Notes: generated from the sequence alone by a model not told the origin. A DNA stretch of 34,431 nucleotides from Lacticaseibacillus baoqingensis (GCF_003946165.1 NZ_RHOI01000031.1:1-34431), one strand, 5' to 3'. Counted from the first letter of the stretch, positions 15,836-24,312 are shown. Made by a program: numbers and translations.

Positions 15836-16312
15836 GTATTCGTGTCGTGTCACGGCAAAATAGCATAATTATTATATAATTAATGGGTAAAGATTGTGAA
15901 AAATAGCGCACCTAAATTAAACTAGCGTTAATTACCGGTAAGAGCTGGTTATATAAAACCTATTATACCGGGGTTTGATTTCTCATACACGAATATTGGT
16001 CCATACCAATGATGAGAAAGATTAAGTTTAAACTTATTCTTAACATTAATATCTTTGTATAAATATGGACTTACTGTATCTTTTACTAGTTGTCCATTGA
16101 ATGGGAGACGGCTCAAGGTTACACTCCATGCAGAAGTTTCTGACACTTTCTAAAAAAGGCATAGATATCTATCAGCAAAACGTTTACGCACTTGATGCAA
16201 TTATACAGGTTGCAATACATATGATATTAACAGTCGATACACAACCAGCCTCGACTGTCTAGTCCGTCCTTTGCTTTTGCGGACAGTACCTCGCCTTTTC
16301 TCAGTATCAGCA
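15836..16312. other. AT-rich gap at the left edge of the low-GC block; only a doubtful 65-codon frame
   Basis: A minus-strand frame (15949-16146, GTG start, 65 codons) encodes a C-terminal-looking peptide ending HHWYGPIFVYEKSNPGIIGFI. It has no ribosome binding site and a stop codon just upstream, and I do not recognise it; it may be a gene remnant. A TATAAT near 16204 and a weak cre-like GCAAAACGTTTACG (16177-16190) lie upstream of it. ACAGTCGA and TCGACTGT arms (about 16229-16259) form a hairpin after the phosphatase gene. Nothing else was seen here. Confidence 0.4.
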
Positions 16313-16996
16313 TTACAATGCCGACTCTATTTGACACACGCTATGTTGATCATATGATAATACATAAACTGTATTTTCGGTTACCAATAGCTTCGTCACC
16401 GAACCATTTTCTGGTTTACTCTTTGGTATGAATCCCTGTGTTGCACCATAATGTGCGACCAAACTCCGAATTGTATTTCCGTGCGAAACCAATAATATTC
16501 GTTCTCCCCCGACGGCTTCATTACGTAACCTTAGTAATCCACTATTTAATCGTTTCCAAAACATTGAAGCATTCTCAGCAGATTTCATAGGGTCAGCATC
16601 TCTAGTCATATTTTTAACTATGTTATCACCGAAATTTGCATAAAGATCTTCTCGCAAACTCATACCAACCGGAGCACCAATCCTACGCCATGCAAGTGAA
16701 GAAAGCTCGCCTTCAAAGCCGCCATAGTACACCTCTCGAAACGAAGAATCACTAATAACTGATTGTGGTTGTAAACAATTATTATTTTCTAGGATTAAAC
16801 TAGCCGTCTCCTGCGTACGCGCCGAATCACTAGTGTAGACACGATTAAAATGAATATCAGCGAGCATTTTCCCTGTCTGAATTGCTTGTTTTTTACCCTT
16901 TTCAGTCAAAAATGAATTAATCCAACCTTGCATACGACCACATGCATTTAGCCAAGTATGGCCATGTCGTACAAGATATACTGTAAAAGTTGCCAT
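16313..16996 (-). CDS. Histidine phosphatase (phosphoglycerate mutase-like family)
   Basis: 227 residues, start at 16996 with AGGAG 8 nt upstream. The catalytic RHG is at residues 10-12 in YLVRHGHTW, the acidic residue is in FREVYYGGFEG, and the second histidine is in LLVSHGNT. The family removes phosphate from small molecules or proteins; the substrate cannot be read from sequence. It follows the PTS operon on the same strand, but a 248-bp gap with a terminator-like hairpin separates them, so it is probably transcribed mainly on its own. It shares the AT-rich composition of the block, so a role on a sugar phosphate from that operon is an inference. Confidence 0.85.
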   Translation of the reverse strand: MATFTVYLVRHGHTWLNACGRMQGWINSFLTEKGKKQAIQTGKMLADIHFNRVYTSDSARTQETASLILENNNCLQPQSVISDSSFREVYYGGFEGELSSLAWRRIGAPVGMSLREDLYANFGDNIVKNMTRDADPMKSAENASMFWKRLNSGLLRLRNEAVGGERILLVSHGNTIRSLVAHYGATQGFIPKSKPENGSVTKLLVTENTVYVLSYDQHSVCQIESAL

Positions 16997-17171
16997 TTGA
17001 ACATCTCCTAGTTACTGGACATTGGTCACAAAAAATAGCTTAAAATATCGCTTAATATTATATTTACTATCCGTATATTCATGTCTGGACTGAGTAACTC
17101 CACCCAACCAGATGATGCATTACTAACTCCTTTTTTGAAGACAACATTAACCAGCTATTCCAATACTTCAA

Positions 17172-17205
17172 TACAAAGAAACACACCCACATGATGCGGA
17201 TGTGT
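17172..17205 (-). terminator. Terminator at the end of the PTS operon
   Basis: On the minus strand ACACATCC and GGGTGTGT arms (17181-17205, one mismatch) are followed by TTCTTTG, downstream of the isomerase gene. Confidence 0.6.
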
Positions 17206-17244
17206 CCTCATCCAGACTTGTTAGTTCATGCCTGGTATTTACGT

Positions 17245-17916
17245 TTATTTAGCAGCTAAGTGTGCAACATAAGCACCAATATCTTTATCTTTGCAACCAG
17301 CATTGAAACACTTCATAAAGTTTGGTGTCAATGCTTCCTTAACCATGGATTCATCAAGATTATCTAATGCCTCGAGTAATGGACGCGCAATACGTTGTTT
17401 GACATCCATCAATAGTTTTGCGTTACGATTCTGCGATTCTTTACGATCTTTTGGATATCCTAACCCACTTGGCGAAGAAAAGGCACTCTGGAAGATATTG
17501 TGCAGATTAACCTCCGCTCCCCAACCAAATCCCTTAGCAAATGGGATCGACAACGCATTGCCATCATTGATCTGCAAATAAAGATATGCGTCAGCTGGTT
17601 CAATACAATAGCCGCATACCACACCAGGATAGGCATTCAATGACATCAACGCGCCCTGTCCTGTCCCACAACCTGCGATAATAAAGTCAACCGCATGGGA
17701 ATTCAACAATAACGCGGCTTGAATACCTAAGTGAAGATATGTTAGACGAGGGTTATTTGCTGTATATGCCTCAGGCACATCGTCATCTAAAAGCGGCTTG
17801 CTCATTGCTGCATTGTAAACCTCATGTCCTAAGGGTGTAACCGTGTCTTTCAAGGTTTTAAAAATCAAATCATTCTTCGGTGCCTGACTAAATTCATTTA
17901 GCAATGCAATTTTCAT
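17245..17916 (-). CDS. RpiB/LacA/LacB-family sugar-phosphate isomerase
   Basis: 223 residues. The ATG at 17916 has GGAGG 8 nt upstream; the longer frame begins with a TTG that overlaps this site. The core fits RpiB/LacAB: MKIALLNEFS at the N-terminus and the active-site loop IIAGCGTGQGA with Cys83, where the commonest form is CGTGIG. RpiB and LacB are usually 140-170 residues; here a C-terminal extension of about 60 residues (from about NRNAKLLMDVKQRIARPLLE) includes a CFNAGC segment. The family interconverts aldose and ketose phosphates. As last gene of the operon, 19 nt after EIIA, it should act on the imported sugar phosphate; the sugar is unknown. Confidence 0.82.
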   Translation of the reverse strand: MKIALLNEFSQAPKNDLIFKTLKDTVTPLGHEVYNAAMSKPLLDDDVPEAYTANNPRLTYLHLGIQAALLLNSHAVDFIIAGCGTGQGALMSLNAYPGVVCGYCIEPADAYLYLQINDGNALSIPFAKGFGWGAEVNLHNIFQSAFSSPSGLGYPKDRKESQNRNAKLLMDVKQRIARPLLEALDNLDESMVKEALTPNFMKCFNAGCKDKDIGAYVAHLAAK

Positions 17917-17935
17917 GCGATTTTCCTCCAATTAT

Positions 17936-18400
17936 TTATTGCTGAAACAGCGCCTGATGCAATTCTTCCGGTGTTTTTGCTGTCTTCACAGCCTCCAACA
18001 CCTCATCATTTCCCAAACGACCAGCTACATCTGCTAACAGCCGTAGATGTACCTGACTACCAGCATTGTTGTCCGCAACCGCGAATAAAAATATAACGTT
18101 AACCGGTTTACCATCGTATGACTCCCATGGAATCATATGACGAGTATGTCCGATAGCTAAGCCCGTGCGAACTACAGCACTTGACTTTCCATGAGGAATC
18201 GCAACATTATCTCCCATTCCAGTAATTCCTTCACTCTCTCGAAAATAGATATCTTTGACATATGCATCGAGATTATTAACATATCCGGCTTTTTCTAATC
18301 GCTTTGCGAGATATTTAATTGCTTCATCTTTGGTATTCACATCGATATCTAAATCGATAATTTCTGGATCAAACAGGGACTCTACAGTTGACTCGACCAT
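17936..18400 (-). CDS. PTS EIIA component, fructose family
   Basis: 154 residues. The ATG at 18400 has AAGAAGG 8 nt before it; a GTG at 18409 is too close. NVAIPHGKS holds the phosphorylated histidine (His70), and the order of motifs is that of the PtsN/FruA EIIA domain. It receives phosphate from HPr and passes it to the separate EIIB of the same operon. It lies between the PRD regulator gene (14-nt gap) and the isomerase (19-nt gap), apart from EIIB and EIIC, which are at the front of the operon. Confidence 0.92.
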   Translation of the reverse strand: MVESTVESLFDPEIIDLDIDVNTKDEAIKYLAKRLEKAGYVNNLDAYVKDIYFRESEGITGMGDNVAIPHGKSSAVVRTGLAIGHTRHMIPWESYDGKPVNVIFLFAVADNNAGSQVHLRLLADVAGRLGNDEVLEAVKTAKTPEELHQALFQQ

Positions 18401-18414
18401 CTTGACCACCTTCT

Positions 18415-20385
18415 TTAACTAAATAGGAAATTGTATACCTGACTCTTATCGGTCATATCAAGTAAGTGTTCTTGCATTGATGAATTCTCAGTGAATACAA
18501 TTAGATCCTGGAAGAAATGCTTAGTCCGATTGATTTCAAACCGATTATTCATCTTGGTTGCCAGGATGATCACCGTCTGCACCCGCTCATCATCGTCTTC
18601 AAACCACTGAATCGGCTTTGCCAGTGTAGCTATCGAAACACAAGGCTCATTCACCAAATCCATGTCTCCATGAGGCAACGCAACCATATTCCCAATACTA
18701 GTCGTGGTTGCCTGTTCACGAGACCAAACCGATTCAAAAAATTTAGGTCTTACCTTGCCCAAAACGACCATCTTGTTAACCATTTGTTTTAGCAACGTCT
18801 TTTTACTGTCAGCATTAACGTGCACTTCAATCAGATTCGCATCGAAGAATGACTGGCTATCTTTTGTGAACGTACTACTGTGCTCAGCAGGCAACTTTAT
18901 AGAGCTCATACGCTGCTTAACCAAGTCTAAATCCACACCATCTGGAATACTATGAATTGAAATAGCTCCCACTCGATCCGGAAGATTCTCTGTGGTGAGA
19001 ATCAAGGGTGATGACGAATGTTCACCTTCCAGAAACGTCTTTTTGGAATAAATATTCACTGCATTAATTTGCGGGATATAGTGTTTAATCATCTCCACGG
19101 TTAACATTCGCTGAGCTCGTCCAAGATTTGTTACTAATATAGCCTCAACTTCTTGCTGTTTTCGTAATAACGCTGCTTCAATATATAAAACAATGTAGTT
19201 CAGTTCTGTCTCAGTAATTTGAACGTTATAATGCTTTTCAAATAACGGGCTCATAGCAAGCACACTCAAGTATACTTCTTTGTACTTTGCCTTGATTTCC
19301 GGGTCAATCACATTGCGCTCCCCACGTCCGTATTTCATTCGAAATATGGCTGAACGGAGATGTTGCGTTAATCCTTCTAGAAGTTGCTTATCGTGGGTCA
19401 AATCAACGTTCAAAATCGAAGAAACAGATTGTACAATCTGTTTAACAAATCCTTTGAGTGTACTATCGAAAGCGGTCTGAGCTTTTAACTCTTGCGTTAT
19501 TACATTTGGCGAATGATCCCACTTTATCTTATTGGCTGTAATAATTTCGAGCGCAATCAATCTGATATCATTAAAATCAACATCATGGGTAATAATGCCC
19601 CGATCGGCTAATAATCGGAATATTGTATCTGAGAAATTATACTCATTATAGAATTCCGTTTTATTTAGCAATTGTTCCATATCTTTAATGGGCGTTGTTA
19701 CCCGGGCGAGGCACAGGCAAACCATTACGCTAATTATTCGGAAAGAATCATCTGTGAATTGAATCCGCCATTTGTTCTCTGCCTCACGAATAGTATCTGT
19801 TACACTCTTTATATCAACATCTGGCGCGAATACTTGCAACACTTGATTAAGATCTTGCTTAGGACAAGCTACAATAAAAGCCTTTATTGCGTTCCGCCTG
19901 GAAAACTCACTACCAACGATTGTAATTCCCTTACTTGGTTGCGCCTGAATTGTCAGATCAAAGCGTTGAAACCAGCTGTTAAGCCGTTCTAACGTGCGCG
20001 ATAACGTTGGGACACTTTCAAACACGATCTCAGCAAGACGGCCCTTAGTAACATATTCACCCTTATCCAACAACAATAGGTTTTTAGTGACTTCAATTGT
20101 ATCAAATTCATCCGGTCCAAGACGCTGACTTTCCAGTAAATAACGTTGCTTAATCGCACGTCGTTGGCTTGAGTCTGCGACAATTTGAACACCAACGCCA
20201 CGTTTTCTCCGAATTTCTCCCAGATGCTCCTTCGTGAGTTGCACATTGATCTCCGTAGCATAAGCACGTGCGGTTTTTTCAGACAATCCAACAGATTTTG
20301 CTATTTCGGCGAAAGAGGTAGTAGAGACTCCTAATAGATACTGAATAATCTGACTAAGAATTTCTTTTTTCCTATCAAGCTTCAT
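18415..20385 (-). CDS. PRD-containing transcriptional activator with EIIB-like and EIIA domains
   Basis: 656 residues, start at 20385 with GAGGGGG upstream. N-terminal HTH segments (about 1-60 and 80-165) are followed by two PTS regulation domains (about 175-290 and 300-405), a GatB-like segment (about 410-500) and a C-terminal EIIA domain with VALPHGD. This is the LicR/MtlR class. By eye several phospho-sites are altered: PRD1 has VCLCLARV and LIALEIIT where His is usual, PRD2 keeps His in LTQHLRSAIF but has LYIEAAL at the second position, and the EIIB-like loop reads LVTNLGRAQ without Cys. Phospho-control may rest on PRD2 and EIIA. It sits inside the operon it probably controls. Confidence 0.88.
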   Translation of the reverse strand: MKLDRKKEILSQIIQYLLGVSTTSFAEIAKSVGLSEKTARAYATEINVQLTKEHLGEIRRKRGVGVQIVADSSQRRAIKQRYLLESQRLGPDEFDTIEVTKNLLLLDKGEYVTKGRLAEIVFESVPTLSRTLERLNSWFQRFDLTIQAQPSKGITIVGSEFSRRNAIKAFIVACPKQDLNQVLQVFAPDVDIKSVTDTIREAENKWRIQFTDDSFRIISVMVCLCLARVTTPIKDMEQLLNKTEFYNEYNFSDTIFRLLADRGIITHDVDFNDIRLIALEIITANKIKWDHSPNVITQELKAQTAFDSTLKGFVKQIVQSVSSILNVDLTHDKQLLEGLTQHLRSAIFRMKYGRGERNVIDPEIKAKYKEVYLSVLAMSPLFEKHYNVQITETELNYIVLYIEAALLRKQQEVEAILVTNLGRAQRMLTVEMIKHYIPQINAVNIYSKKTFLEGEHSSSPLILTTENLPDRVGAISIHSIPDGVDLDLVKQRMSSIKLPAEHSSTFTKDSQSFFDANLIEVHVNADSKKTLLKQMVNKMVVLGKVRPKFFESVWSREQATTTSIGNMVALPHGDMDLVNEPCVSIATLAKPIQWFEDDDERVQTVIILATKMNNRFEINRTKHFFQDLIVFTENSSMQEHLLDMTDKSQVYNFLFS

Positions 20386-20414
20386 TCTAAAATCCCCCTC
20401 ACCGGATAGTTCAA

Positions 20415-21302
20415 TTATTCGTTACTCTTTACAAACGCCTTCTCTTCAAAAACATAACGATCGTTAGAACCAATGTTGTGGATATATGCCTTAACAAAAT
20501 CTTTTACACCCGCCTCTGCTGCTTTACACATATGAACATAATCTAATGATTCATCATCACCCAGAGCTTCCAACATTGAACGCTTTGCAACTGAAAACGC
20601 ATCCGTAGCAACATTAATCTTATTAATACCATACTGAACGGCCTTGTGAATATTTGCTTCTCCGGAACCAGAACCACCATGGAGAACGAGTGGCATTTGC
20701 AACCGTTTTTTAAGTTCCTGCAACCGTTCAAAGTCGATTTTTGGTACTCTCCCCTTGGGATAATTACCATGCGCAGTACCAATTGCTACAGCCAGTGCGT
20801 CTACACCGGTTGCCGCAACAAACTCTGCTGCTTGATCCGGTTGGGTATATAAATCAAGTTTATAATCATCATCGTCCACTGCTTGACCGACGTGTCCAAG
20901 CTCCGCTTCTACAGAGCATCCGTTGGCGTGTGCATATGCGACAACCAGTGCCGTCTTCTTAAGATTCTCTTCATACGGCAAACTGGAACCATCAAACATT
21001 ACATTGGTGAATCCAGCACGGATACAATCCATGATAACGTCGAAATCTCCCGTATGATCCAAATTCAATGCAATTGGTACCCTTACTCGATCAGCTAACT
21101 CCTTAACCAATGGTACAATCTCTTCTTTATGGCCTAAGTTTGCCATCTGACCTGGTCCAATCTGGATGATTAAAGGTGAACGTTCCTCTTCAGCAGCCAT
21201 AATCCCAGCACGTACCATTTCCATGTTCACGCTGTTCATTGCCATGACACCATAATTCATGCGATTGGCTTCATCTAAGATTGCTTTCATTGATGTTAAC
21301 AT
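20415..21302 (-). CDS. Class II ketose-bisphosphate aldolase (Fba/GatY/KbaY-like)
   Basis: 295 residues, start at 21302 with AGGGGAG upstream. Zinc and catalytic segments are intact: LNLDHTGDF (Asp82, His83), VEAELGHVG (Glu134), AIGTAHGNY (His178), LVLHGGSGSG (His208) and KINVATD. The family splits fructose- or tagatose-1,6-bisphosphate, and some members split ketose 1-phosphates, into dihydroxyacetone phosphate and an aldehyde. Placement inside a PTS operon with an RpiB-like isomerase makes it a dedicated catabolic aldolase rather than the glycolytic enzyme. No 1- or 6-phosphofructokinase-type gene accompanies it, so the true substrate is open. Confidence 0.9.
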   Translation of the reverse strand: MLTSMKAILDEANRMNYGVMAMNSVNMEMVRAGIMAAEEERSPLIIQIGPGQMANLGHKEEIVPLVKELADRVRVPIALNLDHTGDFDVIMDCIRAGFTNVMFDGSSLPYEENLKKTALVVAYAHANGCSVEAELGHVGQAVDDDDYKLDLYTQPDQAAEFVAATGVDALAVAIGTAHGNYPKGRVPKIDFERLQELKKRLQMPLVLHGGSGSGEANIHKAVQYGINKINVATDAFSVAKRSMLEALGDDESLDYVHMCKAAEAGVKDFVKAYIHNIGSNDRYVFEEKAFVKSNE

Positions 21303-21329
21303 ATTTGTCTTCTCCCCTAGCTTAACTAC

Positions 21330-22445
21330 CTATTGTACTTGGACATCAAAATCAATATCTTCAAGATTGTCTGATTCTTCGTCGTCTTCATCAATAACCT
21401 GATCTGGGCGCTTCAAAACTGCATACATGACGCCGGTAATTAACGACCCCACGATCAATGCGACGATAAACCAAATTGGATGTACCATCATTGGAATAAC
21501 GAAAATGCCACCATGTGCTGCAACCGACTCACACCCCATGCCCAAAGCCAAGGCACCGGCCGTTGCCGATCCACATACAGAACTAACAATGAATTGGATT
21601 GGATCTGCTGCTGCAAATGGTAGACTGCCTTCAGTAATAAAACATAATCCCATTGGTAATGCAGTCTTCGCAGTTTCTTGCAACTCCTTGCTAAACTTCT
21701 TTTTTGCTAGCATCACTGCAATAAACGCGCCAATTGGTGGTGTCATACCACCAATAATCTTTGCCGCCCACGGGGCAAGAATCCCATCTGCACCAAGTGC
21801 GTTGGCGGCCAGTGAAGCAGTTTTGTTCAATGGACCACCCAAGTCAAAGCCCATGCAAGCACCAATGACACCACCCATGATTGCTTTAGAACCGCCATTT
21901 AAACTAATAATCCAATTTTGGAAAGCAGTCATTATAAACGCTAATGGTTTTGAAAGAAATACCACGAATAACATACCAACCACCAATGAAGTTAGAACCG
22001 GTATGATGAGTACTGGCATCAAGCCTGCCATCCACGATGGTACCTTCCATGTCTTCATCCAGTTAACAAAATAACCGACGGCAAATGCCAACAACAAACC
22101 ACCAATAAATCCTGCCTTTGTATCACTTGCAACATAACCTAGAGCTAATCCTGGAGCAATCCCAGGACGACCTGCAATCGAGTACGCCGTCCCAGCACAG
22201 ACAACTGCCACCGCAAATAACATGGCATAAGTTCCGACCTGATTAACCCCCCACCAAAAACCAGTCCAAGAAAAAACATCAAGATTAGTCCACGGAGTAG
22301 CACCTGGTTTAACCTTATCGGCTATATCATAACCACCAAATGCTTTAGCCAAGGCCGGTAAAATACCGCCTGCTACAACCACCGGGATCATATAAGAAAT
22401 ACCGGTCATAATATGCTTTTTAACTTGAAACTTTCCTTTACTCAT
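21330..22445 (-). CDS. PTS EIIC component, fructose family
   Basis: 371 residues with AGAGAGG before the ATG at 22445. It is strongly hydrophobic, with about nine or ten membrane spans. Typical segments are FDLGGPLNKTAS and the glutamate loop CFITEGSLPFAAADP, which in this family contributes to sugar binding. It forms the membrane channel for the sugar, with phosphate delivered by EIIB. The C-terminus is an acidic cytoplasmic tail (IDEDDEESDNLEDIDFD). It begins 15 nt after EIIB and ends 27 nt before the aldolase gene. Confidence 0.93.
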   Translation of the reverse strand: MSKGKFQVKKHIMTGISYMIPVVVAGGILPALAKAFGGYDIADKVKPGATPWTNLDVFSWTGFWWGVNQVGTYAMLFAVAVVCAGTAYSIAGRPGIAPGLALGYVASDTKAGFIGGLLLAFAVGYFVNWMKTWKVPSWMAGLMPVLIIPVLTSLVVGMLFVVFLSKPLAFIMTAFQNWIISLNGGSKAIMGGVIGACMGFDLGGPLNKTASLAANALGADGILAPWAAKIIGGMTPPIGAFIAVMLAKKKFSKELQETAKTALPMGLCFITEGSLPFAAADPIQFIVSSVCGSATAGALALGMGCESVAAHGGIFVIPMMVHPIWFIVALIVGSLITGVMYAVLKRPDQVIDEDDEESDNLEDIDFDVQVQ

Positions 22446-22460
22446 TGTTCTCTACCTCTC

Positions 22461-22778
22461 TCAGGGAACTGGAATCTCAAGCTTTTCGTGAATTTTTTTT
22501 ATGACGCCTGTAGGCGACTTCATAACCATGCTAATCGGAATAGCAATGACTTTTTTGCCTTTAAAACGCGATTTATCAACACCAATATCCGTCGCCAACA
22601 AGACAACATCTGCCTCTTTAATTTCCTGTGTGGTCAACACATTTTCTGGCCCTATAGAACCTTGTGTCTCGATTTTTACCGTATCTCCTAACTTCTGAGC
22701 TGCTTTTTCTATCTTTTCCTTTGCGATATAAGTATGCGCAATTCCTGCCACACATGCGGTAATACCAACTATCTTCAT
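22461..22778 (-). CDS. PTS EIIB component, fructose family
   Basis: 105 residues, start at 22778 with AAGGAGG upstream. The phosphorylated cysteine is Cys9 in GITACVAGIAHTYIAKEKIEKAA; the commonest form of this loop is CPTGIAHT, so Pro-Thr is replaced by Val-Ala here. The rest of the domain is standard (TQGSIGPENVLT, ADVVLLATDI). First gene of the operon, read from a promoter at about 22837 with an activator-type inverted repeat and a cre upstream. Confidence 0.93.
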   Translation of the reverse strand: MKIVGITACVAGIAHTYIAKEKIEKAAQKLGDTVKIETQGSIGPENVLTTQEIKEADVVLLATDIGVDKSRFKGKKVIAIPISMVMKSPTGVIKKIHEKLEIPVP

Positions 22779-22817
22779 TGTATTGCCTCCTTCTGTCGTA
22801 TTGTATAAAACGCTTTA

Positions 22818-22842
22818 GTAAGATCTTACAATTCTTATTATA
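22818..22842 (-). promoter_or_regulatory. Promoter -10 and palindrome at the PTS operon start
   Basis: -10 TATAAT on the minus strand (22837-22842) without a good -35, as expected for an activator-dependent promoter. A perfect 12-bp palindrome GTAAGATCTTAC (22818-22829) lies at or just after the start point. Confidence 0.55.
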
Positions 22843-22874
22843 TAGTGCATCGATTAATAAGGTACCTTTCGTTT

Positions 22875-22894
22875 TACCGTATCTAAACGGTAAA
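22875..22894. promoter_or_regulatory. Inverted repeat, likely site for the PRD regulator
   Basis: TTACCGT-N6-ACGGTAA, centred about 55 bp upstream of the predicted start. With one extra base each side the arms read TTTACCG/CGGTAAA. A related repeat lies at about 23094. Confidence 0.6.
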
Positions 22895-22905
22895 ATGTGC
22901 TTAAT

Positions 22906-22919
22906 TGTCAGCGCTTACA
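22906..22919. promoter_or_regulatory. cre site (CcpA) of the PTS operon
   Basis: Minus strand TGTAAGCGCTGACA fits TGWNANCGNTNNCA at every fixed position. Its centre is about 82 bp upstream of the predicted start, above the PRD-type repeat. Confidence 0.7.
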
Positions 22920-23298
22920 TTTTTCCGTTATACTATTTCCCGGTTTAACAATACAGTTTCATAATTTAATGAAACAAGAAATTGATTGCAAATTCTTACT
23001 AAATTTGTCTTTTATGCTCACCTTATACTTACGCATTAATACAGTTAGCAATGCACCAGTATGATACTTTGAAGTTATTCAACAATAAAAATTACCGTTA
23101 CTGAAACGGTAATTGTTTTTATGAACCTATTCCGATAAAATATTGGGTACAAATATTGATTCAAGTTGATAGAGTAGCATCGACACCAAATTATTCATAT
23201 ATTTATTGAATACTAGGTCAGCAACATTTTAGATTAAAGGGTTCTCTAAGCAGTTTTGCAGTAAAAAATATTCATTCGGATTGATAATCCTACAAAAA
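22920..23298. other. AT-rich gap between the PTS operon and the DUF2785 gene
   Basis: No gene was seen. The one clear element is the inverted repeat ATTACCGTT-ACTGA-AACGGTAAT at about 23093-23115, followed on the plus strand by TGTTTTT and preceded by a run of A. It could be a bidirectional terminator, or a second copy of the TTACCGT operator near 22884. The rest is AT-rich without further clear structure. Confidence 0.5.
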
Positions 23299-23340
23299 AA
23301 ATCCGGAAATAATCAAGTATTAACTCGACTATTTCCGGAA
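23299..23340 (-). terminator. Terminator of the DUF2785 gene
   Basis: On the minus strand TCCGGAAATA and TATTTCCGGA arms enclose an 18-nt loop and are followed by eight T. Confidence 0.82.
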
Positions 23341-23343
23341 AAA

Positions 23344-24312
23344 TCAATAAAAATCGATGATCTTTTGTAAATAATCCACTACGCTTTGCGGCATGTCCGC
23401 GCGCATCAAGCACGCTTCTAACAAGCGGTTGCGATTATACCACCGGTTCCAAAAGCGCTGGGATTCTTGAGGGCGCAACTGGCGGATGCGCCGCTGCCAA
23501 TCCGTCAGCCCCATTACCAAAGATTGGGCATAAAATTGATGCTTGCTGGCAAGATTCGTCAAGTATAATGCGATCCGCTGGTCTTCGCCATAAACCAAAG
23601 GATCATCGATGCGCTGCCAGCCGGCTAAGGTCAAGGTCATCAAAAAGACCTTCTCGCCGCGTGTCAACGACGTCACTTGCGTCAATTCGTCCAGTAAATT
23701 GCCAATGTGGGTATACACATGCGCCCAGCCATGCGCATCGACATACCCGCGGCCGTCACGTTCTAAAGCCAGATACACGGCCATTGGCAGCACCAAGTCG
23801 TGATAATCATCTGGGGTCAGCGCATGGTAGCGATTCTTATCGGCATACACCACGGCACTTAAAATCATCACCGCAAAACTGCGCAAATAGATGCCGTCGT
23901 TTTGGGTTTCTAAGATATGGCTGTACAACACGTCAGGCGCTTGCAAGCGGTGAAACAACCACACCAATTGCACATTGGTGACGGCGCCGCTTTGCAACAA
24001 GTCGCCTAAGCAAAAAAAGGCCCCTTTATCCCGCACCAGCGGGTTGCGACTGGCAAGATGGGCCACCAAAAACCGCAACTCGTCATCACTGATCTCAGGC
24101 TCACTGCTGGCTTTGGTGCGCGCCACGATCACCCGGATGCGCGCAATGGCGTGCTCATCATCGTCTGGGGTTTGCACCGGCGTGGCCGGTTGCGGCTTGA
24201 CGGCATCCATGATCTGCCCCACTTGCTGCGGTAAGGTGCCAAAAATTTTGCCTGCTAATAAGTCATGCTGCACCTTTTGCAGGGCTTGATAGGTTTTTGC
24301 CAGTTCGTCCAT
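23344..24312 (-). CDS. DUF2785 family protein
   Basis: 322 residues. The ATG at 24312 has GGAGG 5 nt upstream; earlier ATGs lie at or before that site. DUF2785 features are visible: LRSFAVMILSAVVYADK and RGYVDAHGWAHVYTHIGNLLDEL, the latter a conserved His/Asp-rich segment. The protein looks all-alpha, soluble and without a signal peptide. No molecular function is established for this family to my knowledge. The ribosome binding site directly follows the stop codon of the YueI-like gene, so the two are co-transcribed. Composition returns here to the GC-rich type, marking the right edge of the AT-rich block. Confidence 0.82.
   Translation of the reverse strand: MDELAKTYQALQKVQHDLLAGKIFGTLPQQVGQIMDAVKPQPATPVQTPDDDEHAIARIRVIVARTKASSEPEISDDELRFLVAHLASRNPLVRDKGAFFCLGDLLQSGAVTNVQLVWLFHRLQAPDVLYSHILETQNDGIYLRSFAVMILSAVVYADKNRYHALTPDDYHDLVLPMAVYLALERDGRGYVDAHGWAHVYTHIGNLLDELTQVTSLTRGEKVFLMTLTLAGWQRIDDPLVYGEDQRIALYLTNLASKHQFYAQSLVMGLTDWQRRIRQLRPQESQRFWNRWYNRNRLLEACLMRADMPQSVVDYLQKIIDFY

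Noticed and set aside
16011-16064. 17-codon plus-strand peptide (MMRKIKFKLILNINIFV) as a pheromone partner for the PlcR/Rgg-like regulator
   Set aside because: It has the right charge and hydrophobicity but no ribosome binding site, and lies opposite the doubtful 65-codon frame; AT-rich DNA makes such peptides easily.
15949-16146. 65-codon minus-strand frame as a real gene or bacteriocin-like peptide
   Set aside because: GTG start without ribosome binding site, a stop codon immediately upstream, and no recognisable family; kept only as a possible remnant in the gap description.
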